Virus record (IMG/VR): IMGVR_UViG_3300020347_000012
Coordinates: 1-38,222 of that record
Origin: a virus
Reading direction: 5' to 3' (one strand)
Length of the DNA: 38,222 nt
Under the pieces are notes generated by a model that saw only the letters and a list, made by a program, of their open reading frames with translations, did no database searches and had not been told where the DNA came from. How positions within the stretch are numbered: the stretch's first letter is position 1; the number at the start of each line of letters is the position of its first letter. This document shows, in pieces, positions 1 through 8,441 of the stretch. The position numbers were made by a program, and so were the translations under genes.

Positions 1-92
1 TTCCAGCAAATAGTTGGGTTTGGATAGAAACAAGTGCCGCAAGTGGAACAAGTGTTTATTTAAGTATTGACATAAGATATACAGAAGATTAG
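1..92 (+). CDS. C-terminal end of a structural-type protein (partial)
   Basis: The reading frame beginning at base 3 is open to a TAG stop at 90-92 and gives about 29 residues ending in SVYLSIDIRYTED. The alternating hydrophobic/polar pattern looks like the last beta strands of a virion protein. The start lies outside the window, so the family cannot be named. It precedes the next gene by about 20 nt in the same direction, consistent with one late operon. Confidence 0.6.
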   Translation, partial: PANSWVWIETSAASGTSVYLSIDIRYTED

Positions 93-111
93 TAAATAAG
101 ATAAATTAGAT

Positions 112-507
112 ATGATAACTATAACTTTAACAGAAGATTGTGAAATTGAGGCCGGAGGTCTTAATATTTACGCAGCCGGAATAAGAAAAATTTCTTGTCC
201 CGGAAACATAGGAACAGGAAGAGAAACAATTCAAAATTTTAATGTACCTTTTAATTGGTGTTACGGAGAAGCTAACGAATGGGATTCTAATAACACTGTT
301 CAATTAAAAATTGCAGATTCAGAAAAGAATATTATGGGACAAGACTTTGAAATGGAAAACGAAGATGGGTCTGACAAATATACATATTCTGATGGTGAAA
401 AAACTGGACTAAGTGCTCTTCATTACACAATGAGCAATTACGGTAAACAAATCATTGAAGAATTTTTTCCTAGTGTCGGTAGTGTTGAAGTAACTTATTT
501 AGATTAA
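112..507 (+). CDS. Hypothetical protein, 131 aa
   Basis: I do not recognise this family. It is acidic and soluble, with no membrane segment or signal peptide. The alternation of short polar and hydrophobic stretches suggests a mostly beta protein. The ATG follows an A/T-rich leader (aagataaattagat) with no Shine-Dalgarno sequence. It is followed after 23 nt by a second small acidic protein and then by a beta-sandwich virion protein, so a minor structural or fibre-associated role is possible. That is inferred only from position. Confidence 0.75.
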   Translation: MITITLTEDCEIEAGGLNIYAAGIRKISCPGNIGTGRETIQNFNVPFNWCYGEANEWDSNNTVQLKIADSEKNIMGQDFEMENEDGSDKYTYSDGEKTGLSALHYTMSNYGKQIIEEFFPSVGSVEVTYLD

Positions 508-530
508 TTTAAAATAATAATCGACACAAA

Positions 531-815
531 ATGAAATATTATATAATCAGCAAAATAGAATTGGAAGGAACCGATTCTCTTAAATATACCGATGTCGGAT
601 ATACCGAAGATGTTAATATAACAAACGAAATAAATGAACAATATGATATAACTTTAGGAGTTTTTTTAGGAGAAAACAGAACCAAATTAGAACTAGGAGA
701 AGTATCAATAAGTACATTTTTTAATGATATTGATTCAGTAAATGAGGCAAGAACCGAAGTAGAAAACGTAGAAGAATTAAATATTGTTCATATAACTAAC
801 CTAAACCAATTATAA
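531..815 (+). CDS. Hypothetical protein, 94 aa
   Basis: A small acidic protein beginning MKYYIISKIELEG. The N-terminal half alternates in a beta pattern and the C-terminal part (about residues 60-94) is rich in Asp, Glu and Asn and may be helical. No motif identifies a function. It ends one base before the next start codon, so it is very probably translated from the same message as the beta-sandwich protein that follows. No Shine-Dalgarno sequence is visible upstream (cgacacaaaATG). Confidence 0.72.
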   Translation: MKYYIISKIELEGTDSLKYTDVGYTEDVNITNEINEQYDITLGVFLGENRTKLELGEVSISTFFNDIDSVNEARTEVENVEELNIVHITNLNQL

Positions 816-816
816 T

Positions 817-1476
817 ATGGCGGTACCAACTAAAGGAAATGTGACTAATGCAAATCCCACACCGGGAGCTAATTCAAAAACACAAGCACATACTCAAAAT
901 ACTGGAAGTAATAGATTATTAGTTGTTCAATTAACAATGGCAAATACTGTTAATTATTCCGGTGTTACTTATGGTGGAGTTGCAATGACACAATTGCATA
1001 GTACAAACAGAAGTGGTCTTTCTCAAAGAATGGGATTTTTCTATCTAGTAGACCCACCAACGGGAAACAATAACTGTGTAATAAGTTTTACTGGAAGTCA
1101 ATGGAATCCAATAAGTATTCACATAAGAAGTTTTACTGATTGTGGTGGGGTTGGGGCATACGAAAGAAGTGGTGCATCATCAACACCAAATACTAAAAAT
1201 ATAGTAGTTGAGGAAGATTCGTTGATTATGACTACATCCTGTTCAGCTAATGTTATATCAACTCAACAGATACCACAAGGAACAAACAGAACATTTGTTA
1301 CACATAATACTAACAAACAAGTAGGAACGGGTGCAATTAGTGCTGATGCTGGACATAGTGCTGGCACAATAAGTTTAAGAGCAACATCTACGAGTGGTAG
1401 TGTATCTTTAGATAGAGTTGAAATAAAAGGTCTAAGTGGTGGAGGTTCTTCAAGAAGACGAATAATAATTTGTTAG
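817..1476 (+). CDS. Beta-sandwich virion or fibre-associated protein with Arg-rich C-terminus
   Basis: The 219-aa product is rich in Ser, Thr, Gly and Asn. It carries a segment around residues 48-58 (YSGVTYGGVAMTQ) of a type I know from jelly-roll or lectin-like domains of phage structural and secreted proteins. The remainder alternates like repeated beta strands. The C-terminus is unusual: a Gly/Ser linker then SSRRRIIIC, with three arginines, three isoleucines and a terminal cysteine. The fold is an inference from composition and the one motif; receptor-binding or decoration is the likeliest role. Start is fixed by the stop codon of the preceding gene two bases upstream. Confidence 0.65.
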   Translation: MAVPTKGNVTNANPTPGANSKTQAHTQNTGSNRLLVVQLTMANTVNYSGVTYGGVAMTQLHSTNRSGLSQRMGFFYLVDPPTGNNNCVISFTGSQWNPISIHIRSFTDCGGVGAYERSGASSTPNTKNIVVEEDSLIMTTSCSANVISTQQIPQGTNRTFVTHNTNKQVGTGAISADAGHSAGTISLRATSTSGSVSLDRVEIKGLSGGGSSRRRIIIC

Positions 1477-1486
1477 TATAAAATAT

Positions 1487-1508
1487 TTCACATTTAATTC
1501 ACATTTAA
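1487..1508. repeat. Tandem 11-bp duplication TTCACATTTAA
   Basis: Two perfect head-to-tail copies of TTCACATTTAA occupy 1487-1497 and 1498-1508 in the 56-nt gap between the beta-sandwich gene and the next gene. They are followed by an A/T-only stretch (TTAATATATATAAAA) that could contain a promoter. The repeat may be an operator or a simple slippage duplication; the sequence does not decide. Confidence 0.6.
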
Positions 1509-1532
1509 TTAATATATATAAAATTTTTAAAA

Positions 1533-2105
1533 ATGATAAAATTAGAAGATATTTGCCCTTTAACAGTACTACAATGGATAAAAGGCGATAAAGAAGGTCA
1601 AATTGAAATTGTAGATACTATTGAAACCGCTGGTGATTTTGTTTGGATAAATTTCGTAGGTGGAGGAAGAATCAACGGACATGTTGTTAATGAAATGATG
1701 GTTCATTCCGGAATTGCCGATGAAAAAGCTGTAGAAAAACAAAACCTTAGTAAACAAGCAGACGATAGTGGTTTACTAGATGCACCTTATCAATTATCAA
1801 CACCACCCCCGGTTGTACAAAAAGTAGAACCTAAAAATGAATTCGGATTTGATATTTTAGATAAAGCAAAAAGAGATTCTAAAATGCAATTAGATGTTGC
1901 TATTGATTTCTATTTTATTTCAGAAGACAAGTTAAAAATGTTGATAGAATTATATGGTAGTGAATTATTAGATTCAGTCAGAGACTATATAAGAAATCAA
2001 ATTACAGAAGAACATATCAATAATTGTATAGATAAAATAGTAGAAGAAAAGTTTTCAAATGTCGATTCATCAAAATCAGATTCATTTCCTGGAACCTTAT
2101 ATTAA
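1533..2105 (+). CDS. Hypothetical protein, 190 aa, two-part
   Basis: Residues 1-65 look like a small beta domain (SH3-like spacing: GQIEIVDTIETAGDFVWINF then GGGRINGHVV). A Pro-rich linker follows at about residues 88-100 (STPPPVVQ), then an acidic helical C-terminal domain. I do not recognise the family. It lies in a group of four small proteins upstream of the hub genes, where contractile-tail phages often place hub-assembly or tail-completion factors, so an assembly role is plausible but unproven. The start follows an A/T-only leader. Confidence 0.72.
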   Translation: MIKLEDICPLTVLQWIKGDKEGQIEIVDTIETAGDFVWINFVGGGRINGHVVNEMMVHSGIADEKAVEKQNLSKQADDSGLLDAPYQLSTPPPVVQKVEPKNEFGFDILDKAKRDSKMQLDVAIDFYFISEDKLKMLIELYGSELLDSVRDYIRNQITEEHINNCIDKIVEEKFSNVDSSKSDSFPGTLY

Positions 2106-2139
2106 TACGTAGTAAATATCATATATTAAAATTTAGAGT

Positions 2140-2403
2140 ATGCAAATCACTAGAGAACAAAGAAAATCATTTGTAAAGAATGCAAGAAAAAAAGTCAAAA
2201 AAGGATTGATGACTAATGCAGAATTTCAAGAAATCAAAAAGCAAATGGCTGAATTAGGAAAAGAACAACACGAAAATCTACAACAGCAACTAAAAGAAAA
2301 TAATGGCGTTTCTAGTCAAAAAATTCATTCGATAGATACAGAAACCGAAATAGATATTGATGCTGAATTATCGGAAGAAGACTTTACACCAGACGATTTA
2401 TAA
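2140..2403 (+). CDS. Small charged helical protein, 87 aa
   Basis: Residues 1-60 are strongly basic and helical (Lys/Arg/Gln-rich, for example KNARKKVKKG), followed by an acidic C-terminus (ELSEEDFTPDDL). There is no known motif. Its TAA stop overlaps the ATG of the next gene (TAATG at 2401-2405), indicating translational coupling. A short charged coiled-coil chaperone or scaffold-like factor would fit; this is inference. Confidence 0.68.
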   Translation: MQITREQRKSFVKNARKKVKKGLMTNAEFQEIKKQMAELGKEQHENLQQQLKENNGVSSQKIHSIDTETEIDIDAELSEEDFTPDDL

Positions 2404-2837
2404 TGAATAATTTTTTTATAATTCATACAAAAGAACATTCAGGATTCAAGGATTTTATTAAAAAGAAACCGGGTAGTATTACAGTATCTTATGTTGATAT
2501 ATTAAATCAACAAGAAAAATACTTATTATTCGGTGAAAGTAAAAACAATAGTGTTCTAAGTTGTGAACTATTCAATAAATTATATGATTCAATTACAAAC
2601 TTACACAATCTAAAGTATCATACTATATTTTATTATACAGATACTTTAGATTCTGTTATTCTTGAAAACTTTATCGGAACTATTGAAAGTTATAGAAAAA
2701 AGTTGCAAGTTGTAATGGAAATTCAGATATGCGACTTAGATGAACCTACTGAAATAAATACAGAATGCCTAAATCAAATAACAACGATAAAAAATATAAA
2801 CCAAGTAAACAAGGAATATATTCTTCAGATATTCTAA
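2403..2837 (+). CDS. Hypothetical protein, 144 aa; possible -1 frameshift donor
   Basis: A soluble alpha/beta-looking protein of unknown family. It begins MNNFFIIHTKEHSG, coupled to the previous gene by TAATG. Its last 73 nt overlap the start of the next gene, which lies in the -1 frame. Other gene junctions in the window overlap by one base or not at all, so this overlap stands out. Within it, 2789-2795 reads A AAA AAT in the zero frame (ATA AAA AAT), a sequence of the classical -1 slippery type. Either the next gene simply starts at its own ATG inside this one, or a fraction of ribosomes makes a fused protein of about 395 residues. Confidence 0.65.
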   Translation: MNNFFIIHTKEHSGFKDFIKKKPGSITVSYVDILNQQEKYLLFGESKNNSVLSCELFNKLYDSITNLHNLKYHTIFYYTDTLDSVILENFIGTIESYRKKLQVVMEIQICDLDEPTEINTECLNQITTIKNINQVNKEYILQIF

Positions 2838-3589
2838 GAGATAAAGTTTACAAAAAAGGTGATACGGTTTATTTTTTACTTTTTTCATACAACAATCCGG
2901 ATACTATAAAAGCCTTTTCTGGTGAAATCCTACGACACAAAACAAATGCTGACCATACATTAGAATACGTTATTAGAATAAAAAATGCATTCGAAAAAAG
3001 AGAAATGCTTAAAGATTTCTTTCATAACAATTGGTTCAAAACTGCAATCAAATCACACGATATTCAAGATTCTGTACTAAACGAAGGAGTTAAGATGTTT
3101 TCGTTTGTTGATTCTGAATTGGTACAAGAAATTGAAAATAAAGATTTTAGTTACGGAAAATACAAAACATTCTTTAAAAATCAATCTGATAAATTTGTTT
3201 TTTGGGTAAACGAAGCATTTGTTTTTGATAGACATTACGATTCTATGACTTATCTTAGTAAATTAAACTTTATGTCGGCTTGTAAGTGTTTAAAACAATT
3301 GCACGATATTGTAGTTTCGAAACATAATGTTCAAAGTGCAAGTAAAATATATACAAATTCTACACAAAAATTTATTCAAGAAAATAAACCTATGATATTA
3401 AAAATCATAGATGATATGGGCCCTGAATATGAACATTATAAGAAAACAAACAAAACTATTTATGATTTTTTTGATGAATATATCTTAGGTAGACCAGCAA
3501 GAAGAATCGAATTTAGTAAAAGTAGAAAGAAAAATGTTTTGTATTATACGAATCGAGACCTATATAGAGAAAAGGAAAATCGAGATTGA
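2765..3589 (+). CDS. Hypothetical protein, 274 aa
   Basis: A basic N-terminus (MPKSNNNDKKYKPSKQG) is followed by a beta segment (residues about 30-58) and a longer helical, aromatic-rich region (about 75-250). The C-terminus is Arg/Lys-rich. I do not recognise it. The start chosen is the first ATG in the frame, inside the previous gene; the same frame could also be entered by a -1 shift at 2789-2795, which would replace the first nine or so residues by those of the upstream protein. It is the last gene before the first late-promoter-like motif and the hub block, so a tail or hub assembly role is possible. Confidence 0.65.
   Translation: MPKSNNNDKKYKPSKQGIYSSDILRDKVYKKGDTVYFLLFSYNNPDTIKAFSGEILRHKTNADHTLEYVIRIKNAFEKREMLKDFFHNNWFKTAIKSHDIQDSVLNEGVKMFSFVDSELVQEIENKDFSYGKYKTFFKNQSDKFVFWVNEAFVFDRHYDSMTYLSKLNFMSACKCLKQLHDIVVSKHNVQSASKIYTNSTQKFIQENKPMILKIIDDMGPEYEHYKKTNKTIYDFFDEYILGRPARRIEFSKSRKKNVLYYTNRDLYREKENRD
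2789..2795 (+). other. Candidate -1 ribosomal frameshift heptamer
   Basis: The zero-frame codons ATA AAA AAT contain the heptamer A AAA AAT. Slipping back one base re-pairs AAA with AAA in both sites and continues as TAT AAA CCA, which is exactly the frame of the downstream gene (residues YKPSKQG). A weak hairpin could form at 2811-2825 (AAGGA / TTCTT). A-runs are common in this DNA, so chance is a serious alternative. Confidence 0.35.
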
Positions 3590-3604
3590 CCTAATTTAGA
3601 AAAA

Positions 3605-3613
3605 GATTAAATA
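3605..3613 (+). promoter_or_regulatory. GATTAAATA late-promoter-like motif
   Basis: GATTAAATA ends 20 nt before the ATG of the 521-aa protein. The same 9-mer is found at five other gene junctions in the window, mostly with 18-27 nt spacing. It resembles the T4 late box TATAAATA. It sits in the loop of an imperfect inverted repeat formed by GACCTA (3588-3593) and TAGGTC (3624-3629). Confidence 0.55.
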
Positions 3614-3633
3614 ATATAAATCTTAGGTCTTTT

Positions 3634-5199
3634 ATGAGTGCTGGCGAAACCCCAAAAAGTGAAACAACGAAATATATTGAAAGTTCAATTAAAGGAGATA
3701 CTATCAATCTACCTGAAGGACCGATGTATGATGAAAAAGGCAAAAAGACAAGTAAAAACTTTCCTGCATTAGAAGGTAAGCAATCTATGTTGCACTCTCT
3801 TTCTGTTATTCATTATAATGATATGTTTGAACAAGGAGCAAAATTATCAGCCGATTCTTTTAACATAAAAGAAAGTAGATATTTTAATGGAAAAACTGCT
3901 AAAGGATATAGAAATCCATCAGGTTCTAATATTGTTTCGGCATTTAATGAAGCACAAGTAAATCACGCAATGCAATATAAATGGGGTGACTTTTTATTTG
4001 TAGATGATTACGGAAAAGTACCTAATAACCACTTAATTACACTTAGAAGATTTCCACAACCAAGTAACGATAACTTACTTAATAATTTACAAAATCCAAA
4101 TAGAGATGTTTCTAGGTTATTGACTTATATAGATGGGGAATCAAATGCATTTGATAGTGTTTTTTCTTTTAGTGCTGGGTTTAATTGGAAAGAATTTCAA
4201 AGTGAAATTCAAACAATGGATAAATCAAAAACTGGATTCGGTAAATTAGATTTTTTAGGATATGCAGATACTAGTGGCAGTTTTGCAAAAGAAAAATTAA
4301 GAGGAGAAGCAGCAACTAATTTTGACCCGTATTCATCTCATGCCGCAAACTATACTTTTGGGCCAATAGATGTTATTGATAAAATAATGACTAGAGATAA
4401 AGGTATAAACTTTACACAAGACATAACTTTAAAATTTAGATATGCTGTTCGTTCTTACGATGGTATAACTACAAAAGTTGCATTTTTAGATATTATAGGT
4501 AACATGTTGAATATGGTTACAAATAAAGCACCTTTTTGGGGAGGAGCCGTTAGATTTACTGGTGGTGGTGGACATTCAGGACCACTAGGAGATTCTAAAA
4601 TGCTAAAAAATGGCGACGTAAGTGGGTTCTTAAAATCTTTCATGGGAGATATTACTGATAAATTATCTAAACCTTTTGAAGGTGGAATAATGAAAGGTAT
4701 AAAAACATTAGCCGGAAATGCAGCTGCATCTATGTTAGGTGGGGGAATGGATAAATTAGGTAGACCAGAAATGTTTTCTTTGCATTCGTTACTAACAGCT
4801 AATCCAACAGGAGAATGGCATTTAACGGTTGGAAACCCTTTCAATCCAGCTATGATGTATGGAAATTTGATTATGGAAGATGCATCTTTCAGTATGGAAG
4901 GACCATTTACAGCAGACGATGTTCCTAGTTATGTAAATTTAGAAGTTAAATTAAAACATGCAATGCCTAGAGATAAATATGGAATAGAAAGAATGTTCAA
5001 TTTCGGAGGTAGTAGATTTTATGGTAGTAATGCCGATTTCGAAAACAAATCTTATTATAGAAATAAGGATGGAAATAGTTCCGGAACAAAAGGAAATAAT
5101 GTTGCACTTAAAATAGCAAATCAGGCCGAGAGTGCTGCAGTTTCTTTAGTAAAAAGTGGTAGATTTCAAAGCCCTAATGCCGGTAAAGTAATAGCATAA
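3634..5199 (+). CDS. Tail/baseplate structural protein, possibly tube-initiator related, 521 aa
   Basis: The C-terminal third carries a pattern typical of tail-tube-like or baseplate inner proteins of large phages: WHLTVGNPFNPAMMYGNLIM (about residues 398-417), then a segment ending KLKHAMPRDKYGIERMFN. The middle contains a Gly-rich stretch (RFTGGGGHSGPLG, about 309-321) and a Gly/Ala/Met-rich hydrophobic helix (about 350-375). No signal peptide is present. It is the first gene after a late-promoter-like motif, and its stop overlaps the next start (TAATG), placing it in one operon with the LysM-like and hub proteins. I cannot assign a T4 gene number; equivalence to gp48 or gp54 is a guess. 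Confidence 0.6.
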   Translation: MSAGETPKSETTKYIESSIKGDTINLPEGPMYDEKGKKTSKNFPALEGKQSMLHSLSVIHYNDMFEQGAKLSADSFNIKESRYFNGKTAKGYRNPSGSNIVSAFNEAQVNHAMQYKWGDFLFVDDYGKVPNNHLITLRRFPQPSNDNLLNNLQNPNRDVSRLLTYIDGESNAFDSVFSFSAGFNWKEFQSEIQTMDKSKTGFGKLDFLGYADTSGSFAKEKLRGEAATNFDPYSSHAANYTFGPIDVIDKIMTRDKGINFTQDITLKFRYAVRSYDGITTKVAFLDIIGNMLNMVTNKAPFWGGAVRFTGGGGHSGPLGDSKMLKNGDVSGFLKSFMGDITDKLSKPFEGGIMKGIKTLAGNAAASMLGGGMDKLGRPEMFSLHSLLTANPTGEWHLTVGNPFNPAMMYGNLIMEDASFSMEGPFTADDVPSYVNLEVKLKHAMPRDKYGIERMFNFGGSRFYGSNADFENKSYYRNKDGNSSGTKGNNVALKIANQAESAAVSLVKSGRFQSPNAGKVIA

Positions 5200-5702
5200 T
5201 GGAAAATTTAAACAGTAAAATACAAATAAGTAAAGACGAAATAACTAATATAGTTGATTTTGCAGAACCTACGTTTGTTCCAGAATATAATAGCGTACAT
5301 TTTCTTGTAAAGAAATTGATAAAGGTTTCGGAAGAATATGACCGTAGAGTTGATTTAATATCTTTAGCCGTTTATAATTCAGATGATTACGTTGATATAA
5401 TTTTAAAATGTAATGAAATATCAGACCCTTTGAGTGTAAGAACTGGTGATATTATTCTTATTCCGGAATTAGATAATGCTAAGAATTTTTATAAAAACCC
5501 AAATAAAGAATCTAAGGAATCTAAACAAAAATATATTGATTCTACTAAGAAAAGTAAAGTTGATACTAAACGCTTAGAAACACTTGCAAAAATTAGTAGT
5601 AGTGTTAAAAATGGTTCGAAAGTAAACGTAAAACCTAATGAACTTAAACCAGGAGAATCTAATATTGATATAAATAAAGAAACTAACAGTATTAGTGTAT
5701 AA
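5199..5702 (+). CDS. LysM-like baseplate protein (gp53/XkdP-type)
   Basis: Residues about 49-91 fit the LysM-like core of phage baseplate proteins: DRRVDLISLAVYNSDDY, then a variable stretch, then GDIILIPE. T4 gp53 and the LysM protein next to the hub in many myophages share this layout (approximately DLIAYRVYG...GDILLIP). Residues 100-167 form a Lys/Ser/Asn-rich, probably disordered tail. Length (167 aa) is close to gp53 (about 196). It is coupled by TAATG to both neighbours, and lies directly before the hub gene, the usual place for such a protein. It probably binds in the inner baseplate. Confidence 0.6.
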   Translation: MENLNSKIQISKDEITNIVDFAEPTFVPEYNSVHFLVKKLIKVSEEYDRRVDLISLAVYNSDDYVDIILKCNEISDPLSVRTGDIILIPELDNAKNFYKNPNKESKESKQKYIDSTKKSKVDTKRLETLAKISSSVKNGSKVNVKPNELKPGESNIDINKETNSISV

Positions 5703-7177
5703 TGGTAACAGGAAGCAAGAACTCAGACATATTGACAATCAAAGAACCGGCTGTTGTTTTAGAACAAATAGAAGTAGGTAACTTTGAAGACGAAAGACAA
5801 ACAACCGCAAATAAAGAAAAATATATGGGGAATAGTACACCTCATATAAAGATTAATGGGTATGAAATGGATTCTAATACCATTATCAAATTTAAAATTC
5901 ATTCTAAAGATTTTGTACCTACAATAGATTTAGCATTCAATGATGTTTCTAAACAATTTCAAAACGATTTTCCTAAAGATGGTGATTTAATAGAATTGTA
6001 TATTAGAAGTAGAAACAATAATGCAAAAAAGAAAATAAGAATAAATTTTGATATTCTTTCTATAAAAGGTCAACCATCTAAAAATAAAAATATTTATAGT
6101 TTAACGGGTATAATGAAAGTACCTAATTTATTCAGCGAAAAACAACTATCTTTTTTAGAAGACACTTCGTACAATCATTTATTATCAGTTTGTGATGAAA
6201 CCGAATTAGGTTTTGCATCTAACGAAACGGTTACAAATGATAAAATGCCACGTTTTAATCCGAACAATACTATAAAAGATTTCATAATGAAAACAGTTGA
6301 TTATTCATATAAAGATGAAAATAGTTTTTTTACCTCTTATATCGACTTATATTATTACCTTACACTTGTAAATGTAAATACTCTTTTTTCTATGGATGAA
6401 ACTTTAGAAGATGGAATTGCCGATATAGTATCATCCGTAACCGAAGATAAAGATTCACAAAGTGAAGGTGTTAAGGGAGATGATACTAAAATTATTTTAT
6501 CTAATCACGATAATTTTAGTAATACAACTAACTATATAAAAAGTTATAATCTTTTTAATAATTCAGGTCAAATATGGATGACAAATGGATATAAAAGGTA
6601 TAGTCAATATTTAGATATGGATACTTATGAATTTCAATCTTTCTTTGTTGACCCTTTAACAACGGATGGTGCAGAAAATAATTTAGTTATCTTAAAAGGT
6701 AAAGCTGGAGATGAATCGTATCAATTACAAAATAAATTTTTATATCAAGGTAGGCAATTTAGTACTTTAAATGAAGGAAACTTACATCCAAATTATCATT
6801 ATGCTAAAATTTTGAACTATCAAAACAACGAAGAATTAAATAAAATGGGACTAAGTATAACTTTACAAGATATATCTAGTTCTATATCAAGGTATAAAAG
6901 AATTCCGGTTGCAATTTACGAAAGAGAAGTTGGATTGATAGCAAATGCTGGAATGAAATACGGAGATGCAGAAAGAGATACACAACCAGAACAAGGTAGT
7001 GATACATACGATAGACCTGAAAACTTTATTGCAAATAGTTTTATCAGTGGATTTTATGTTGTTCGTGATTTTTCTATTAATTGGGATAAAACTAATGGTT
7101 TTACACAAACAGTTAATTTGATAAGAAGAGAATGGCCAATGCCGTATAGTGCTGGAGTTGCAAAAAATAAAAATTAG
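5702..7177 (+). CDS. Baseplate hub protein (gp27/gpD-like)
   Basis: The 491-aa protein has the features of late-control-D/gp27 hubs. After a poorly conserved N-terminus comes a beta-rich domain with HIKINGYEMDS and FKIHSKDFVPTIDLAFND (about residues 48-82), in which a strand-loop pattern precedes a DGDLIELYIR segment. At about 209-225 it has SYIDLYYYLTLVNVNTLF, resembling the conserved 'iDayynLnfvEvN' element of hub proteins. The C-terminal beta domain ends near KTNGFTQTVNLIRREWP. The hub forms the trimeric ring joining tail tube and spike. A spike gene follows two genes later, which supports the call. Family-level assignment is moderate because I could not align it. Confidence 0.6.
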   Translation: MVTGSKNSDILTIKEPAVVLEQIEVGNFEDERQTTANKEKYMGNSTPHIKINGYEMDSNTIIKFKIHSKDFVPTIDLAFNDVSKQFQNDFPKDGDLIELYIRSRNNNAKKKIRINFDILSIKGQPSKNKNIYSLTGIMKVPNLFSEKQLSFLEDTSYNHLLSVCDETELGFASNETVTNDKMPRFNPNNTIKDFIMKTVDYSYKDENSFFTSYIDLYYYLTLVNVNTLFSMDETLEDGIADIVSSVTEDKDSQSEGVKGDDTKIILSNHDNFSNTTNYIKSYNLFNNSGQIWMTNGYKRYSQYLDMDTYEFQSFFVDPLTTDGAENNLVILKGKAGDESYQLQNKFLYQGRQFSTLNEGNLHPNYHYAKILNYQNNEELNKMGLSITLQDISSSISRYKRIPVAIYEREVGLIANAGMKYGDAERDTQPEQGSDTYDRPENFIANSFISGFYVVRDFSINWDKTNGFTQTVNLIRREWPMPYSAGVAKNKN

Positions 7178-7179
7178 AA

Positions 7180-8439
7180 ATGGCTGATAAATTGAACGAA
7201 CTGACAGAAGACGCAAGTAAATTTGCAGATAGACTACCTAAAAACGAAAATAATGTTTTTAGGAGACAAGCAAGAAACGATGATTTTTTATCTATGTTTC
7301 AGGACCCTACTACTTTAGGTTTTAAACTTTTTTTCATAAATATAGGTAGTGCAACGGCCACAGGAACACTAAATTTTAAAGATTTAAAAAATCTAATTAA
7401 ACCGGGAGGGTTAGAAAGTTTTTTAGAAGATTCAAATGTAGAAACTTTAAATGTTACGAACTCAACCGGACTTTTCGGTAATATAGACAATCCGAATTCA
7501 GCACTGTACTACTTAAAAAAAATGGGAGATGTTGCTCGTGTCACAATGCTTGTTGATTTTATAGAAACTTTAAGTAGATTAAATTCAGAATTTCCATGGT
7601 ACTTTCAATCAATAGATGGTTTGTCGGATGCTTGGGCAAGAGATTTTAACAAACCAAAATTTAAAAAAGAAGTAACAATTTCTTGTTTAGAATCCATTGA
7701 TTTAAGAATAACAGCATTAATGGATTTATATAGAAAAATTGCATATGATTGGAAAAATAGAAGATGTATATTACCTGAAAATCTTAGAAAATTTGAAATG
7801 ACAATAAAGGTTTATGATATTAGAAATTTTAAAAAAAGTCCTAAAAATTTAATGGGCGTTCCTACCGAATTCAATTCTAATAAGTATAAAATAAATTCAG
7901 AATTTTTAGGAGAAGATTATACTGATACTACACAAATTACATTCAATTTATCACATTGTGAATTTTTACCCGATGAAAGTGGAGCAATGTTGGGTACAGT
8001 TTCTAATTCTTCATATGAAAATGCAAGTCAATCTATTAAGATTTCATATGAAAATATAGAAGAAGATAGTATTTATAGGATTTTAGCAACTTTAAGTAAA
8101 ACAGAAAAATATTATAAAGTAAAAGATTACTTAAATGCAGAAATGGATTTTCTTAAAGGTAAAGACGGATTAAACGATTTGGCATTTCAACCACCCGAAA
8201 TGCAAGGTATTTTTGGTTCACTAATAGATGATATTACACAAAATGTTTCTAGTCAAGCTGCTAATTTAGTTAAAAATAAGTTATCATCTCTTTTTATTGG
8301 TAATGTTTACGGATTTAGTGCAAGTAATATTTTAGGAAATGCAAGAAATGCTATTGTAAATGCACCCGGTAGAGTATTGAAAGGTGCCGATAAAAAACTA
8401 AAAGATTTAGGTAATACATTCGGTAAAGATAAAAAATAA
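7180..8439 (+). CDS. Baseplate tube-initiator-like structural protein, 419 aa
   Basis: The central part (about residues 140-220) contains WYFQSIDGLSDAWARDF, CLESIDLRITALMDLYRKI and ILPENLRKFEMTIKVYDIR. Next comes a beta region with ITFNLSHCEFLPDESGAM (about 251-268) and SIKISYENIEED. A strand-turn-strand with a 'cxf/cxp' element followed by an i-sxxY strand is typical of tail-tube-fold proteins such as T4 gp19, gp48 and gp54. The last 60 residues are Ala/Asn/Gly/Lys-rich and helical. It starts three bases after the hub gene and ends two bases before the spike gene. The tube-fold reading is inference; a structural baseplate role is well supported by position. Confidence 0.55.
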   Translation: MADKLNELTEDASKFADRLPKNENNVFRRQARNDDFLSMFQDPTTLGFKLFFINIGSATATGTLNFKDLKNLIKPGGLESFLEDSNVETLNVTNSTGLFGNIDNPNSALYYLKKMGDVARVTMLVDFIETLSRLNSEFPWYFQSIDGLSDAWARDFNKPKFKKEVTISCLESIDLRITALMDLYRKIAYDWKNRRCILPENLRKFEMTIKVYDIRNFKKSPKNLMGVPTEFNSNKYKINSEFLGEDYTDTTQITFNLSHCEFLPDESGAMLGTVSNSSYENASQSIKISYENIEEDSIYRILATLSKTEKYYKVKDYLNAEMDFLKGKDGLNDLAFQPPEMQGIFGSLIDDITQNVSSQAANLVKNKLSSLFIGNVYGFSASNILGNARNAIVNAPGRVLKGADKKLKDLGNTFGKDKK

Positions 8440-8441
8440 CT

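Noticed and set aside
4455-4844. 129-aa open frame on the minus strand
   Set aside because: It lies entirely within the 521-aa + strand gene, has low-complexity Pro/Ser/Phe composition, and no other minus-strand gene exists in the window. It is a shadow of the real gene.
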